Below are positions 11,306-23,494 of a stretch of 64,000 nt of DNA, in pieces (the stretch's first letter is position 1; every line of letters begins with the position of its first letter). The translations under genes and the position numbers were made by a program. This DNA comes from Arbacia lixula. Its lineage: Eukaryota; Echinodermata; Echinoidea; Arbacioida; Arbaciidae. The stretch covers positions 7,517,032-7,581,031 of the forward strand of contig OZ022596.1 in assembly GCA_963669155.1 (NCBI GenBank), in the 5' to 3' direction. Under the pieces are notes generated by a model that ran no database searches, had not been told where the DNA came from, and worked only from the letters and a program-made list of their open reading frames with translations.

Positions 11306-12130
11306 GGTGTTTCCTGTAAAGTAAATGAACGCGATACTGTACTTTTTGGAATAGATATGGGCTTATGTTATCCTATAACAAACCCTCTCGTCCATCGACA
11401 CTCTGCTAGTAGCAATCTTTTTATTTTCTTCATTGACGGGCTGTTTAATTGAATGTGAAATAACAATAGGACTGTGACATCAATAAGTCTGCCAAGACGA
11501 GACGCAGAAAAAAAAACAGTTAAGTAAAAAGAAAACATGCACGACAGACGGAAAACAAACGCAACAAGTTCAATCAAATGACAGGCAAGGCGAAGGAGCA
11601 GGAGAACGATGAAATAAAAAAAAAGAAAGGGCAAAGAAAAAACAACATGTAAAATCTCAAAAATTGGACCAAGCACCAAATACGTGATTAACAAACTCTA
11701 TTTGATGAAGCTTAAACTAAAGAGATAATCTAAAAACAACTATTTTAGGTGGATTTACATTATCACAACAATTCAGATAAGAGCGGAGTACATTTTGTGA
11801 TCCTGAGACCTACCTGGTTAAACCCAGGCTGAAACACATGAAAGTATGACAATACTGATAGAAGTCATAGTGATAATGATAATTACAAGTGCAGAACATG
11901 GTCAGAGGTACGGAGAGAGAGGGGGTTATAATGTGGAGATAGAAAGAGAGGGGAGAAATTGCCGGAGGAATATAGGTGGGATCATTTAATTCTTAAACAT
12001 TTAATATCATCAGCGTTTTTAAGGAAGTGTGTTACAAATTTTACATGCGGGTAGCATAGTTGTCAACCATGTTCATCATTACCACTGTTCGAGGGTAAAA
12101 AGAGAGGGGAGGGGGATTGGTTGCATGGTA
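11306..12130. promoter_or_regulatory. Conserved upstream region of paralog 1
   Basis: This region aligns with 30240-31170 upstream of paralog 3: acceptor-like site next to the ATG, 'GTTAGTAGCAATCTTT', 'GACGAGACGCAGAAAA', 'AGGCGAAGGAGCAGGAGAACG' (20 or so bases) and 'ACCAAGCACCAAATACG'. It may hold a 5' exon, UTR intron or promoter. The overlapping minus-strand frames in both copies are hydrophobic and not clearly protein-coding. Its function is inferred only from conservation, which common descent of the duplicated unit may fully explain. Confidence 0.35.
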
Positions 12131-12459
12131 AAAACCCGTACGCTCAAGAAAATAAAGCTATACAAATAGAATACCAAATGTATGAAGACCAAAATAAATC
12201 AGTAAACAAGTTTTTAAAGGTTTATAAAAAAATATATAAAAATATATTGATGAATTGTCAACAGGGGAAAAATGTGTTTCTGAAAGAAATCGACACTATT
12301 GACTTCGTGCTGTGTAAATGTGACTTCTATTTGATAAAAAAAAAAATTGTTTGGGGTTTATTTTAAGGCTATCAACGTATCTTCTTCTTCTATCTGTGTG
12401 TTTTACACTTTAAAGATATTCAAACTAAAAAGCATCGGTTTAATGAAAATGAGAATAAG

Positions 12460-12770
12460 ACGGAGGAGGTGACACCGGAGAGGAAGACGAGGAGAAGGTT
12501 GCAAAGGAGGAGGAGAAGGTGTAGCACGAAAGAAGGGAAGATCTTTTCTGTCCCTGTCTCACAGATCTTTTCTCTCTATTCTCTGTTTTTCTTTCTTACC
12601 CCATATCTTTATAACCATTTTTCTCCGCTCTTATCTTTCTCTCTATCTCTCCCGTCTTTCCTATTCTCTCATCTCCTCCCTCTCACATTCTTCCTTTGAC
12701 TTCCCCTTGTTTTCTCCGTATCTCACATCTCCCCACTATGTTTCCCTCTATATCCACCTTTCACTACAGT
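12460..12770. repeat. Purine-rich then pyrimidine-rich tract, unit A right side
   Basis: A GA-rich stretch (12460-12540) followed by a CT-rich stretch (12540-12770). It corresponds to 31190-31740 in unit C, with 'GTAGCACGAAAGAAGGGAAGAT' shared in both. Low complexity, no gene. Confidence 0.65.
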
Positions 12771-14690
12771 TCAAATCAAAAGTGCAATGCTAATCATTGA
12801 TTTGCTTTAAAAACAATTGTAAAAATAATACACAGCAACATTGACTAGCCAAGTTCCAGCAGCATTGAGAAGTGTCATTTTAACGTCATATTGCAAACTA
12901 TAGAGTACTCTTGTCGATCATGATTAACATGCTTTGTAGCGGAGCGATTATGATTTTCCTGGAAATTAAAGTAACAAAAAATACGCACGACAAAAAGATG
13001 ATCATTTCTATCAATTTATATCAGTATCGAAATCTATCAAAACACAACTTAAGGATTGCAAAGCTAATGGTAGTACATACAATAGACACAGAACACAATT
13101 TTTTAACTTTAAAAGGGAGTGAATAGCTAGGTTATCACAAACCTTTGATTTTTAAGTTAAGGTACATGGATTCACTCACCACTCTAAGGAGGTTAGGTCT
13201 TGAGCTTTTCCGAATGCGTTCAATTCTGCATTTTGAGTTCAGTGAGTTTGTGGTTATTTCTGAGGGATGCCCTATGAGATGCCCTAGATGATGTTAGCCA
13301 GTTGCAAAAATGTTTGAACAATATACAGACGCGCAGTTCCTAGAGAGCTGGTTTCTTCGTCTTTCAAGCGAAACTAGATTAAATAATGTCTAATGCGTGG
13401 TGGTATGAGTTACAGTATATTGGTCTGCAAGTATTGTTCGAAGGGCTTTTTTTCTGTATGAGTTCAATTGTTGTATCAGAGAGGAATGCCACACAACGCT
13501 ACGATATTCCATAGTTGATAGAATGTATGACGTAAATACCTGGATTAGAATCAGACGCCGGCATTCCGAACCGTTTCAACAGTCGGATCATGTACAGGCT
13601 GGAATATCTACCGATATGTCCACGATAAGATGTCTTCATAATGGAAAGACAACTTACCTCTTTCAATTTACACAATAATCCACGCTTCAAACCTAAATCG
13701 GTTTATGGAGTGTTTGGTTGATGATTGATGTTGCTCAATCACGAAGAATGTATCTTCAGTTACAGAATTCAGTCACGCGATTCACGCCACACTGCACATT
13801 CATTGTATGTCTGCAGAGGAAATACAAATAGAGATAAGGTGCGATTGGAGACAATTCGTTTGGTTCAAGCGCATGCGCTCATCCCCCGAACCCCCGCCAG
13901 AGTAGAGAGCATTAAAAAGAAAAAAGTAAAAATATCTTGGCTACCAGATCAGGCGATGGACACGGGAGACACTCCAGCGTACACGTAAAATGGTCTCCAG
14001 CGTGATGACATGGTTACAGCAAAGAGCTACATGTAATAGCTCCTTGACTACTCTATAAAATAGCATAAATGTGTGAGAAAATAGTAAAAATTCTAACCGA
14101 TTGTCAATCAACACTTGCGGCTAATGCCTAAGAGCACAGTTGACTACATTATAAGCACAAAGACACAATCCCTCGCCACTTAAAATGTTGCTCATTTCTT
14201 CTTCTTGCACCTACTTATCTTACAGTCTTCTAGCATTTTAAGTAAATACATGTATGGAATTTAAATAAATGACTGTCTGAAACGACAATGGAGTGTATTG
14301 GAAAAACAAAGTCGAACTCCTGACCGATTAAACGTAAAACTGCTATGGAATTGCTGTCTTACATTAAATCAATAGACAGAAGGACAGAGAGAAGAAGGAT
14401 GACAACAGGCATTTTCATTATCCAGTTAACTGCAAAAATAACAATTGAACATGTTTGTCTCCTATATAAAACTCTTTCACTGATAAAGTACATACGGGAT
14501 ATGGTATGTTAAGAAGGTTGCATGAAGCCTCTGTATAATCCTACACATATAGGCACTGTAAATTAAGTGAGAGCGTCCTAACCCCACATAATTCCATACA
14601 GTGATCATGTGGGATCGGGACACTCACACATCGCCGACATAACTCCTAAAGAAGAAGAATTATAAAAGAGTGTTCGTTCCATTAGGGTAA
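12771..14690. other. Intergenic, nothing recognised
   Basis: About 1.9 kb of AT-rich sequence with only short unrelated frames. No RNA gene, repeat partner in the window or conserved protein segment was identified. Confidence 0.5.
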
Positions 14691-14724
14691 AGGTGGAGAC
14701 ACTACGCCGGAGACCCGGCGCATG

Positions 14725-14933
14725 CGCACATCTCTCTCCCTCTATCTCTCTCTTTCTCTCATGTTCTCTTTCTCTTTCTCCCTCTCTGTTCTCTTTCTCT
14801 CTCTCCCGTTCTCTCTCTCTTTCTCTCTGTCTCTCTCTCTCTCTTTGTCTGTCTCTCTCTCATTCTCTCTGTTATGCGAACATTTCTTGCGCTAATAATG
14901 TATAGAAACAGAATACAGCCTCGACCCATATAG

Positions 14934-14979
<46 letters not shown>

Positions 14980-14980
14980 A
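14725..14980. repeat. CT-rich microsatellite and (TA)n microsatellite
   Basis: A TCTC-rich stretch from about 14725 to 14870, then alternating TA from about 14937 to 14974. Frames crossing it are low-complexity artefacts. Confidence 0.9.
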
Positions 14981-15471
14981 TGTAGTTGTAATGGAAAAAC
15001 TAAAATCCCAAATTATTCGTTTTCTCTGGTTTTTAACAATCGGATTTTCTTTAATAAATAACACATACATTGAAGGCATCAACATTTAGTTGTACTTATT
15101 GAAATGTTCAGGCCCCTATATCATTTCAAAGAAAGAAATCAGCTTTATTATCAAAGGCAGCCCCCAAACTTGTTCAAACTTTCACCCATGTAGCATTAAG
15201 TATGCAAGCTGTACATGTGACCATAATTTATAAGAAGGACTGTAAACGAACAAATTTAGTGTGCTATCAGCGTCACCGCCGTATAGAAATGCAAGTGAGC
15301 AAGCTTATTTTGACAATCAGTTACACATGCGAATATAAAGAGAAGCATTTAAGAGTAAGGTCTTGCCAAAGGTTTGGCTATTTCTTATATTTTGCTGGTG
15401 CCCTCATTTCTAATATCAAATACAACTTCACTACGGTCATTGCAAATGAGCAGTAGACATTATATCACACC

Positions 15472-17620
15472 ATTTACTGTGCCTTCAATGAATAAGGCAG
15501 ATGTTAAACAAAGTGATAAAATCGCCCTTTGAATCTCTAGAAGCTTCTTGATTTGCCCTACTTACCATGTTAATAGAAAAAATAAACATGCAATGTGCAA
15601 GGCAGTAAACAAAATGCATTTAAAGTAGTATGTGCGCATTCATGGGAATATGTGATTAAACTGGTCCAGAACCGACTTTTTGGTAGGCTACAGGTAGATC
15701 TACTATTTAACCAGTGAGGTAATGGGTCTATGATATAACTTACCAACTCCGTGCCGAAGATAACTGTAATGATTCAACTGATGGAGATTCAGGAGTGATA
15801 AAGTAATAGCTGTTGTTGAATATTACGAGACGGTCAGAAGTGATCGGAGCATTTGCCGAGTGCATATTATGTGCGTTCAATATGGCGACATAGAGGTTAC
15901 AATATCATACGTGATATTCGATCCACTGCTCCGTGATGTGTGTCACGCCCTGGTGGATATGAACGTCTGGGTTTTTCCCACACCACCGTATACTTCGAAT
16001 TCAACTCTTTATGAATCCGTTTTGACGTGAATGTCGTATCATACCTCGTACCAACCTGGAACCTGCCGTGCAGGCCTAACTGAGAAACGGCCTTAATCGT
16101 GATCACTCTGCGTGAAATCAAGTTCATAGTGAGCATCCAGGAACAATGCGGTATGCTGAGCACACATAGAACATGTAGAAACCTCATGAATAATAGCACT
16201 GGCATTGACAAATCTTTCCGTGGGAGTCATTTTGACATTAAAGGGAAGGGATATTATTAATGAAGATTACAGCAAAACATGACCAAACACTTGTGCCCTG
16301 ACAAAGGGTCCAATTTTCGTTTGGTTTCAGGATCTCGTGAAAAAATCATTTTAAAAGCTAGCTTGGTTAATCTTAATCAAGATTAGAGCCCCATTTTATA
16401 ACCAGCTCCGATTGTACTTAACAGGCTACGATTAATCGTATTTCGACGAATGGGAACGTGGCATCGATTGATCTTGACGATTAGTTCTGAAGATAGATGG
16501 CAAATCTCTTGCTTTAAGACAGTGCCCAGGACCCACATGGGCACCTGTAGTGTTGAAGATGGCGACTAGGTATGCCGGGATGAATGCAGATATTTATATA
16601 TGTTTAGCTCTAGCGGGAGCAGCGCGGGTGGAAGGGGGGGGGGACTTATCAGGAGGGGGTAGGTAATGGGGGTTGGGGGTTGAGGGAGAAGTGGGGGATA
16701 AGGAGGAGGGGGGAGGGCAAAGGATTAGGGATTTATAAAGAGTTTTTTTAACACTTGTTAATAGATGAGCACTCGTTAACACTTGCAGAACGAAATGAGG
16801 GGGGGGGGGGCGCAAGAGCGTATGTATGTGTGTTTGTATGTATCTCTTCCACGGGTGTATAATTTCTGTAACGCTAATTTCACCCCTCTTCATTTACTTC
16901 TCATTAATATCTGGTCCCTTCTAACTTTGCATTTCCCTCTTTCTCCACTTTTCTTCTCTCATTCTCACGCTCTCTCTTTCCTTCTGCCATTTTCTCGTTC
17001 TCTGTCTCTCTTCCTCTTTCCCTCTCTATCTCTCCCTCTTTTTCTTTCTCAATGTTTCTCACTCTCTCCTTCTCTTGTATCTTCCATCCGTCTCTTTCTC
17101 TCATCTATTACTTTCTCTCCATTAACACCCTTCCTCTCCTTCTCACTCATGCTCATAAATATCGTATTCAAACACGTGTTGGTCTGTCGGTGTGCCCACA
17201 CCTGTTAAAGGAAACGGTAAAGGACTCGATAACTTTTTTTATGTATTCTTTCAAAGCGTTCGTTTAAAATGTGTTGATAGATGAGCGAGTGAAAATAGCG
17301 TTTTTTATTGTACAAACATAACAAGATTTTCTCTCTATTATGTTTTAATCCAACAAGATTTAAGCAGTTGCTAACAATGATATCTACATAGCAATAAACG
17401 TACAAGGAGACAGTAAGAAACGATCATAGATAGCATTTGCAGAGTACAGATGTACGTTCAAGATTGCGGGATAGAGCCCACAATATAATACGTGATATTC
17501 AAACTTGATACACGGCTCCGTTCATGTGTGTCACGCCCTGGTGGATATGAATGTCTGGATTTTCCCAGTGGACTTCAAAGTCAACTCTTTATGAATCTGT
17601 TTATATGTGAATGTTGTATC
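15472..17620. repeat. Segmental duplication, copy 2
   Basis: Partner of 2713-3880 plus 5333-6300, without the 1.45 kb insertion. It continues beyond 17620 where copy 1 enters the N gap. It leads directly into a diverged relative of its own right part (17500-18330), giving a tandem appearance. Confidence 0.8.
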
Positions 17621-17789
17621 GTATCTCGTACCAACCTGGAACCTGCCGTGTATTAGTTATTGAATGGCTAACTGAGAAACGGCCTTAATCGTGATCACTC
17701 TGCGTAGATATGCCGAGATGGATACAGAGATTTACATATGTTTAGCTCTCGAGGGAGCAGCATGCGTGTTGTTGTGCAGGTGGTTTATC

Positions 17790-18240
17790 GGGGGGGGGGG
17801 GGGGGGGGGGTTGAGGGAGGAGTTGGGGATAATTGGGGAAGAGGGGGGGGGGAGGGCAAAGGACCCCTGTAAAGGTGAGGAGAGTGTGTCGGCAAGAAGG
17901 TAATTGTTTTGGTAGGTACAACATCAAGAGCGCATGTGTAATTCTTCCACGGGTGTATAATGTACTTCTCAAATTTTACTTTCACTCCTCTTCATTTACC
18001 TCTCATTATTCTCTGATCCCTTTTATCTTTACCCCCCCCCCCTTTTTTTCCCCTTGTTCTCTCTCTCTCTCTCCCTCTTCCCCTCTCTATAGTTTTACTC
18101 CCTTTCTTTCTCTCTCACTGTTCCTCTTTCTCTGGTATATTTCATCTGTGTTTTTCTCTTCATCTCTCGTTCTTTGTCCACTAAAACCCTTCCCCCCCCC
18201 CTCTCTCTCTCTCTCTGTCTCTCTCTCTCCTAGTCGTACA
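17790..18240. repeat. Poly-G, purine and pyrimidine tracts, unit B
   Basis: A G-run at about 17790-17810, purine-rich sequence to 17890 and a CT-rich tract at 18045-18230, followed by 'GGGAAACGATAAAGGAATCCAG', the same mark that follows the tracts near 8480 and 27320. Low complexity; the frames are not genes. Confidence 0.75.
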
Positions 18241-19800
18241 TGTCGTATTACAAACACCTTTTGGACTCTCGGGGTGTCCACACCTGAAAAGGGAAACGAT
18301 AAAGGAATCCAGGAAAGATTTTAATTTACATGTTCAAAGCGTTTTTGTGACAGCGTTTAATGAAATAAAAGAGCGAGCGGGCTTTAATATACAAACATAC
18401 AAAGATTTGCCTCTTCAATGTCATACCTCGAGAGGATTGGTAACAGTAATATGTATATAGAAATAAACATAATGTAGCATTATAATATAGGGAAGAAATT
18501 AAATCCGATATATATGATTTTATATCCGATATTCCGTAGACTCAGACGAATTTCCAACGGTTGTAATGTTGAAAACACAATCACATTTAGATATAACAAG
18601 CATGGTTAACACGCACTGCAAGCTCAAGTTGCTTTAGAATGTTGACCCTATACATGCTCTATGCGCCGTCCATGCAGTGTCTCAGCAGTACATGACATAA
18701 CTCACACGGACCGATAGAGCGACATTTAGACAATAGTATACATTAACATTTCAGTGAATCTCCACTTTAAAATCAATATCAGGGAAATACACATTTTGTA
18801 ATAAACTTTGAACAAGTGACATTGCTTGATATGTTATTGATAAAAACATTTGAAAATTCTGCATTTCTATACGAGGGTGGCTATGATGACATCATAGAAC
18901 GTTATATCTAAATGTGATTGTGTTTAAAAATAAATTATTTAAAGCATACTTTCTTATAACACTAACTTTTAACCTTACGAGCTAGGCAATGCCTATGTGG
19001 TAAAAATAACACGCATTATTCAATTACCTCAAAGTTTACACGCAGACTGGCATAATTATGATACATGATAGTGTGTATGCAAATTTCCTAAGATACAAGC
19101 ATACATATACAATAATCGCAAATACTAGTACACTACTAGAAAATTTGCTGAAAAAAATAATACATTTTAATAAACATACATTTTGGTAAAATAGGTTTCA
19201 AAATCAGTGGAAAACAAGTTCAAAATGTTTCCAGGCTAACACCCAGTCCGTCAAAACTAATCAACCAAGATGAAAAAGTTGAAAGGGAAATCAAAAGAAG
19301 TGAGGAAAGGTATTCTACAGATTGAGTTTATCTCCTTGTCACGTCGCCCTCTCGTGACGTGTATATGTACAATCGACTTGATATTCTATCTGTGATAATA
19401 ATGGTTTATGGGTATTGGCAGTGATCTAGGTGTGTTGAATTGGGTTATTATACGGAGTCATTATTTAGCAGTTAAGAGTCTCAGCACAATTATATATAGT
19501 TGTGGTAGTGGTGGAGGGTTGATTGTATTTAAATGTTACATGTGTACATGTGTTGGAGTTAATTGGTTGTGGGTTGCTATATTTTTTAAGATTATTTATA
19601 TCACATGAGCATTACCTTAGTTACTTTTTTTTTTTAAGTAATCATCAATAAAATATCATCAATAAAATATAATCCATACTCTCATATTTTCTTAACGAAG
19701 CACCACAACCTATTGTTCATGAAACAAATTTTAGTTTTATCGCAAAACATTACAAGTCAGGTAAGAAACCCAGGTTATAATTCTTTATATTCCACATACT
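18241..19800. repeat. Unit B region downstream of TRIM-like gene 2 (left part)
   Basis: Related to 8460-10100 and 27290-28700. Marks include 'ATACATGCTCTATGCGC' (also near 27700), 'CACGTCGCCCTCTCGTGAC' (also near 9975) and 'GCAGTGATCTAGGTGTG'. No gene is recognised. Element X then interrupts the unit at 19824. Confidence 0.6.
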
Positions 19801-20095
19801 AAGAATGTTGCTATATGATTGGTCAAGAGTTGATCACGTGATGAGGCGTAGTTTTTCCTATCAGATCACCTGTGAATAAAAGTTCGTTACACTCTAGGTG
19901 ATAGTACTTTTTGGTTTCGCTGATCTCTTCACTCCTCACAGTCCTAATGCGTGATTAATATTTTGAGTACGCGCTAAATAAAAGTGCGTTACACTCGGAC
20001 TATCAGTTTTAGCTCGAAGCAGACGACGCCGCGGTGCGCGCGGTTAATACAAATTTGTGGTTATAGCGCGCTGCACCGCGGGCGTACGTACAAAG

Positions 20096-20692
20096 CAGTG
20101 CAAGCCTTCCATTTCCCCCACACAGTATTTCACCAAAGCAAGTGTGCAATTCTTTACCATCTCGCACCAAAATTGACCTAGAATTTCACTTTCCTTTATT
20201 TTATTAGAATTATGAAGGGTATTCTCGGAGGATCTATATGTTCTCACCGATACCGCACAGGTAAGGGAATTTCGATTACTTCTTGCTTTTCCAACAAAAC
20301 CTTACGAATTAGCGTCACTATGGCATAGTGTTCGTTGGAATTTGTAGAGTCTATATCGCAACGTGCACAAAGGTGTGTGTACGTATGTACACGTACGTAC
20401 AACTACGAGCAGTGCAAGCCTTCCATTTCCCGGTACATTTCCCCACACAGTATTCCACCAAAACAAGTGTGCAATGCTCTATCACCTCGTACCAAAATTG
20501 ACCTATAATTTCACTTTCCTATATTTTATATGAATCATGCAAGGTATTCTCGGAGGATCTATTTTCTCACCGATACCGCACAGGTAAACGAATTTCTATT
20601 ACTTCTTGCTTTTCGGTCAAAATCTTACGAATTAGCGTCACTGTGTCATAGTGTTCGTTGGAATTTGTAGAGTCTATATCGCAAAGTGCACA
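20096..20692. repeat. Tandem pair of a 280-base module (20096-20372, 20408-20692)
   Basis: Both copies run from 'AGTGCAAGCCTTCCATTT' through 'ATTCTCGGAGGATCTAT' and 'GATACCGCACAGGTAA' to 'TAGAGTCTATATCGCAA'. The period is about 312 bases. A third copy lies at 42405-42680 inside a different element in a DNAJC25 intron. Confidence 0.8.
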
Positions 20693-20797
20693 AAGTCAAT
20701 TTGCTTCCGGGTTTCGGAGCGTCACCGACCCGAAAGCTCTTGTACGTTAAATTGTCAATTATTTCATAGATTGTTGGTATCAAATGTGGAATATAAA

Positions 20798-20967
20798 GCA
20801 AATAATCAACTTTTGGTTTCAGGCAATGAGACGAACTATCACTTCCTCGGTGATCTGAATGTATACGCTATCTTCCCTCAACTAAAAGCTTCGGAAAGAT
20901 AGCTACATCCAGATCGCCTCAGAAGTGATAGTTCGTCCCATTACCTTCACCGACGTTGATTATTTGC
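20798..20967. repeat. Hairpin at the right end of element X, copy 2
   Basis: The 170-base inverted repeat begins GCAAATAATCAAC and ends GTTGATTATTTGC. Both arms carry 'ACGAACTATCACTTC' and the reverse complement of 'CAGATCGCCTC'-type sequence. More complete than the copy at 2557. Confidence 0.8.
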
Positions 20968-21111
20968 TTACTATTCTAAAATTGTATAGCATAATGTAAA
21001 TGAGTAAGAACATTATTGTTGACGTAATCGGACTTAATTCGCTATTCGATATGGTGGGTGGGTTTGATTGGTTCTGGCTCCTTCATTTTCAAGATTATTT
21101 GTATCACATTT

Positions 21112-21338
21112 CAATCATTCAATTGGAGTAGCTTGTCAGAATCTGACGTTGCGTGTCAGAATGAATTCCTCTTTCTGCTGGCAATGGCGTATGATATTGA
21201 GGAGCCTTGTGTCAGTGGCATCTCTAAGCCAAGAGAGGAAAGTCAGCCTCTGTCGTCCTCTTGACCTACGTCCCTGAACAACACCAGTAAGGGCGACTTT
21301 CCCAAGAGCATTCTTACGAAGTACATGGCCTAGGAAAC
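21112..21338 (-). mobile_element. 5'-truncated LINE with an 11-base target duplication
   Basis: GTATCACATTT occurs on both sides (21101-21111 and 21339-21349), and unit A has the matching uninterrupted site near 10170-10185. The minus strand encodes RFLGHVLRKN, ALTGVVQGRRSRGRQRL and TFLSWLRDATD, the tail of a retrotransposon reverse-transcriptase polyprotein (the 'GHxxR..L.K..L.G...G.RGRGRQR' signature). Only about 227 bases were inserted, consistent with aborted target-primed reverse transcription. Confidence 0.8.
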
Positions 21339-21850
21339 GTATCACATTTGCATCACTACAATTAAGCAATTCATTGAGTTCAACATGATTTTACATTGTT
21401 GTTAGCTAATTATGATATGATATACTGTGATATATTTTCTCAATGGGGTGCGAAAAAGATTTATCAAAAATATGTTTAATGTTAATCATTAGGGTGGCAC
21501 TATGCATATTCTAACATTTATTTACAAAGTAACCAATGCTAGTCATAATTGTTTGTATGACAATCTGTGGTCAACAAGGGATCTAAGATTACGACGTTTC
21601 GTGCGCCGCTGCAACACTTCTTCAGGTGTGATACAAACTTGAAGTGAGTAGGGGTTTAAATATATTTGTTTTATTCCAAAGCATTGATATTTAGTAAACA
21701 CACACAGGTCTCAGATCTCTAACTTGATTAATAGTAGCATAGTGTAAATATTACGTAGTGTAGTAAATATAGTGTAAATAATACATCATTGTTGACATAG
21801 CTGGGCCTTACACGCTATTCAAACTGACGATGTGAATGACTCTTAGTCAT

Positions 21851-23494
21851 TTATTGACTCGTCACACCAGTGTGAGCGACTGGTGTCTTACGGAAGATGT
21901 GTAATTTGGAACGGTCGGACAGAGCGATTTCACCCGTCGAGAATTCCCCAATACCTCGCACCCAGCCATTAACGTGGTAATCAGCGAGGACTCTCCTGAC
22001 GAACCTTAACTGATTCGTGTACAGATCAACATTCACCCAATCATTCTTCTCCCAGCCAATCAGGATGTTGTCATCCTGCAGAACAGCAACGCGCGCACAG
22101 AAGCCCTTATTGTTGACGTCACACATCACCGTACCCTCTCCATCCACCACTCTGACTGATAAGTTATCACTTAGTACCAGCATCTCGCTGTGCTTTATGG
22201 TAGAGACTGTGTAGGGTTCATAACCAGGACAAGGAATCTCCTTAAATGATGCCCCACCCTCTGGAGTATACACACGGACTGCCTTAGCCTTACTACACCC
22301 TACATAAATACGATCGCATCCATCGACATCCATACCTCCATATCTATCAACACCTTCAATCACTGCAGCATTGATGTTCCCCCATGTCTGTGAGTAGAGA
22401 GATGTGTGACCACCACAGTTACGTACTACAAATCGGCCATCACGCAAGACAGCCACATCCTGGACCCACACACCCCTCAGCCTTCTCCCCTGTGATCCAT
22501 TCATACTGTACACCTCTACCCCATCACCACCGAACAAACTCGCATATCCCACCACCATCTGTCCATCACGCGTGGCTGCCAAGCTGGACGCGTACAGGCC
22601 GATGAGGGCCAGCTCCTTCTTCTTCTCCAGGCGCCACTGCTGGTTGAGGCTCAGCTCACCAAGAATGTATTTATTAAGCGTGTATGGGGTGAAAGCCAGA
22701 CACGCAACCCGACGCGCAATTTCTTTCGCTTTTTCTAAATCTTCCCTTTTTGCACTAGCTAACATGTCATGTAACCTTCTACACAGACTATCATGAACTG
22801 ATAATGTCTGTCCCTCGAGCACAGTTTCTGCTCTCTTCCCGATCAAGTCATTAGCACTGTTGATGCATGCGACCTTCAAATCTCGTTTGTCCCTAATTTT
22901 GCGCACCTCTTCTCTAAACTCCTCTCTATATGCGTTACACTCCTCGATTAGATCATCTCGCTTCTTTGTGAACAGAGTGAAGTGTTGCTTCGCTGTATCC
23001 CACGCTTCGTTTATTTTCCAGATGATGTTGTTGAGACAGGGTTCAACTTTTTGTAGCTCCTCGTCCCTTAGGTCAATCCCCTCTTTTTCATCAATATTGA
23101 TTGATTCCATGATAGCATTCACCCGACTTTGAAGAGATGTGATCTGATCTTGTATTTTCTTGATGTACTTTGTCACATCTTCAATCTCGTGATCGGACCC
23201 ACCGTGGTCAAGCATACGACATCTAAAGCATATAGATTGTTTACATGACGTACAAACCCATTCCTTTTCCTCTTGCGGATGTCTAGCACAGTTTCGCTTG
23301 ATTTTCACCCTCCCACTAATGACGTCACCAATGCTTACTAACACGTGACTTGCAATGAGTTTGAACTTCCTGTGATCATCGACGCAGGACTCGCACAAAT
23401 AGTGATTGCATTTCTCACAGAAACATTGTGCCGGTGATTTAGTGTTATCCCTCGCTGTTACAGATTGTACAGATCTGTACTCCAGATTTAACAT
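21851..23494 (-). CDS. TRIM-like paralog 2: B-boxes, coiled coil and beta-propeller
   Basis: The open frame is 547 residues. B-box 1 is present from its third zinc ligand on (C26, C29, C34, C37, H41, H50). B-box 2 is complete (C69, H72, C81, C84, C89, C92, H97, H102). A helical coiled coil spans about 104-270, then a basic linker (QQWRLEKKKEL, about 292) and a C-terminal propeller (about 300-535) with GGMDVDGCDRIYVG-type blades. This order is that of TRIM proteins with NHL-like C termini. The first B-box cysteine pair and a partial RING lie upstream in another frame (23445-23663), so the ATG used here is probably not the ancestral start. TRIM proteins usually act as ubiquitin ligases or immune scaffolds; without a RING this one could only be a scaffold or a pseudogene. 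Confidence 0.8.
   Translation of the reverse strand: MLNLEYRSVQSVTARDNTKSPAQCFCEKCNHYLCESCVDDHRKFKLIASHVLVSIGDVISGRVKIKRNCARHPQEEKEWVCTSCKQSICFRCRMLDHGGSDHEIEDVTKYIKKIQDQITSLQSRVNAIMESINIDEKEGIDLRDEELQKVEPCLNNIIWKINEAWDTAKQHFTLFTKKRDDLIEECNAYREEFREEVRKIRDKRDLKVACINSANDLIGKRAETVLEGQTLSVHDSLCRRLHDMLASAKREDLEKAKEIARRVACLAFTPYTLNKYILGELSLNQQWRLEKKKELALIGLYASSLAATRDGQMVVGYASLFGGDGVEVYSMNGSQGRRLRGVWVQDVAVLRDGRFVVRNCGGHTSLYSQTWGNINAAVIEGVDRYGGMDVDGCDRIYVGCSKAKAVRVYTPEGGASFKEIPCPGYEPYTVSTIKHSEMLVLSDNLSVRVVDGEGTVMCDVNNKGFCARVAVLQDDNILIGWEKNDWVNVDLYTNQLRFVRRVLADYHVNGWVRGIGEFSTGEIALSDRSKLHIFRKTPVAHTGVTSQ

Larger units (their letters stand above)
19824..20972. repeat. Element X, copy 2
   Basis: It has the same outer ends as 1172-2712 but is shorter and lacks the Crypton-like fragment. 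It sits inside unit B: unit sequence related to unit A lies on both sides (to about 19800 and again from about 20980). Two adjacent copies of a 280-base module fill the middle. Confidence 0.6.

Noticed and set aside
11368..11694. 108-residue hydrophobic minus-strand frame upstream of paralog 1
   Set aside because: The counterpart at 30395-30739 keeps the DNA similarity, but the protein diverges by frameshift, so it is not under coding constraint.
21136..21369. 77-residue frame considered as a host gene
   Set aside because: Target duplication and the RGRGRQR-type motif show it is a LINE tail.
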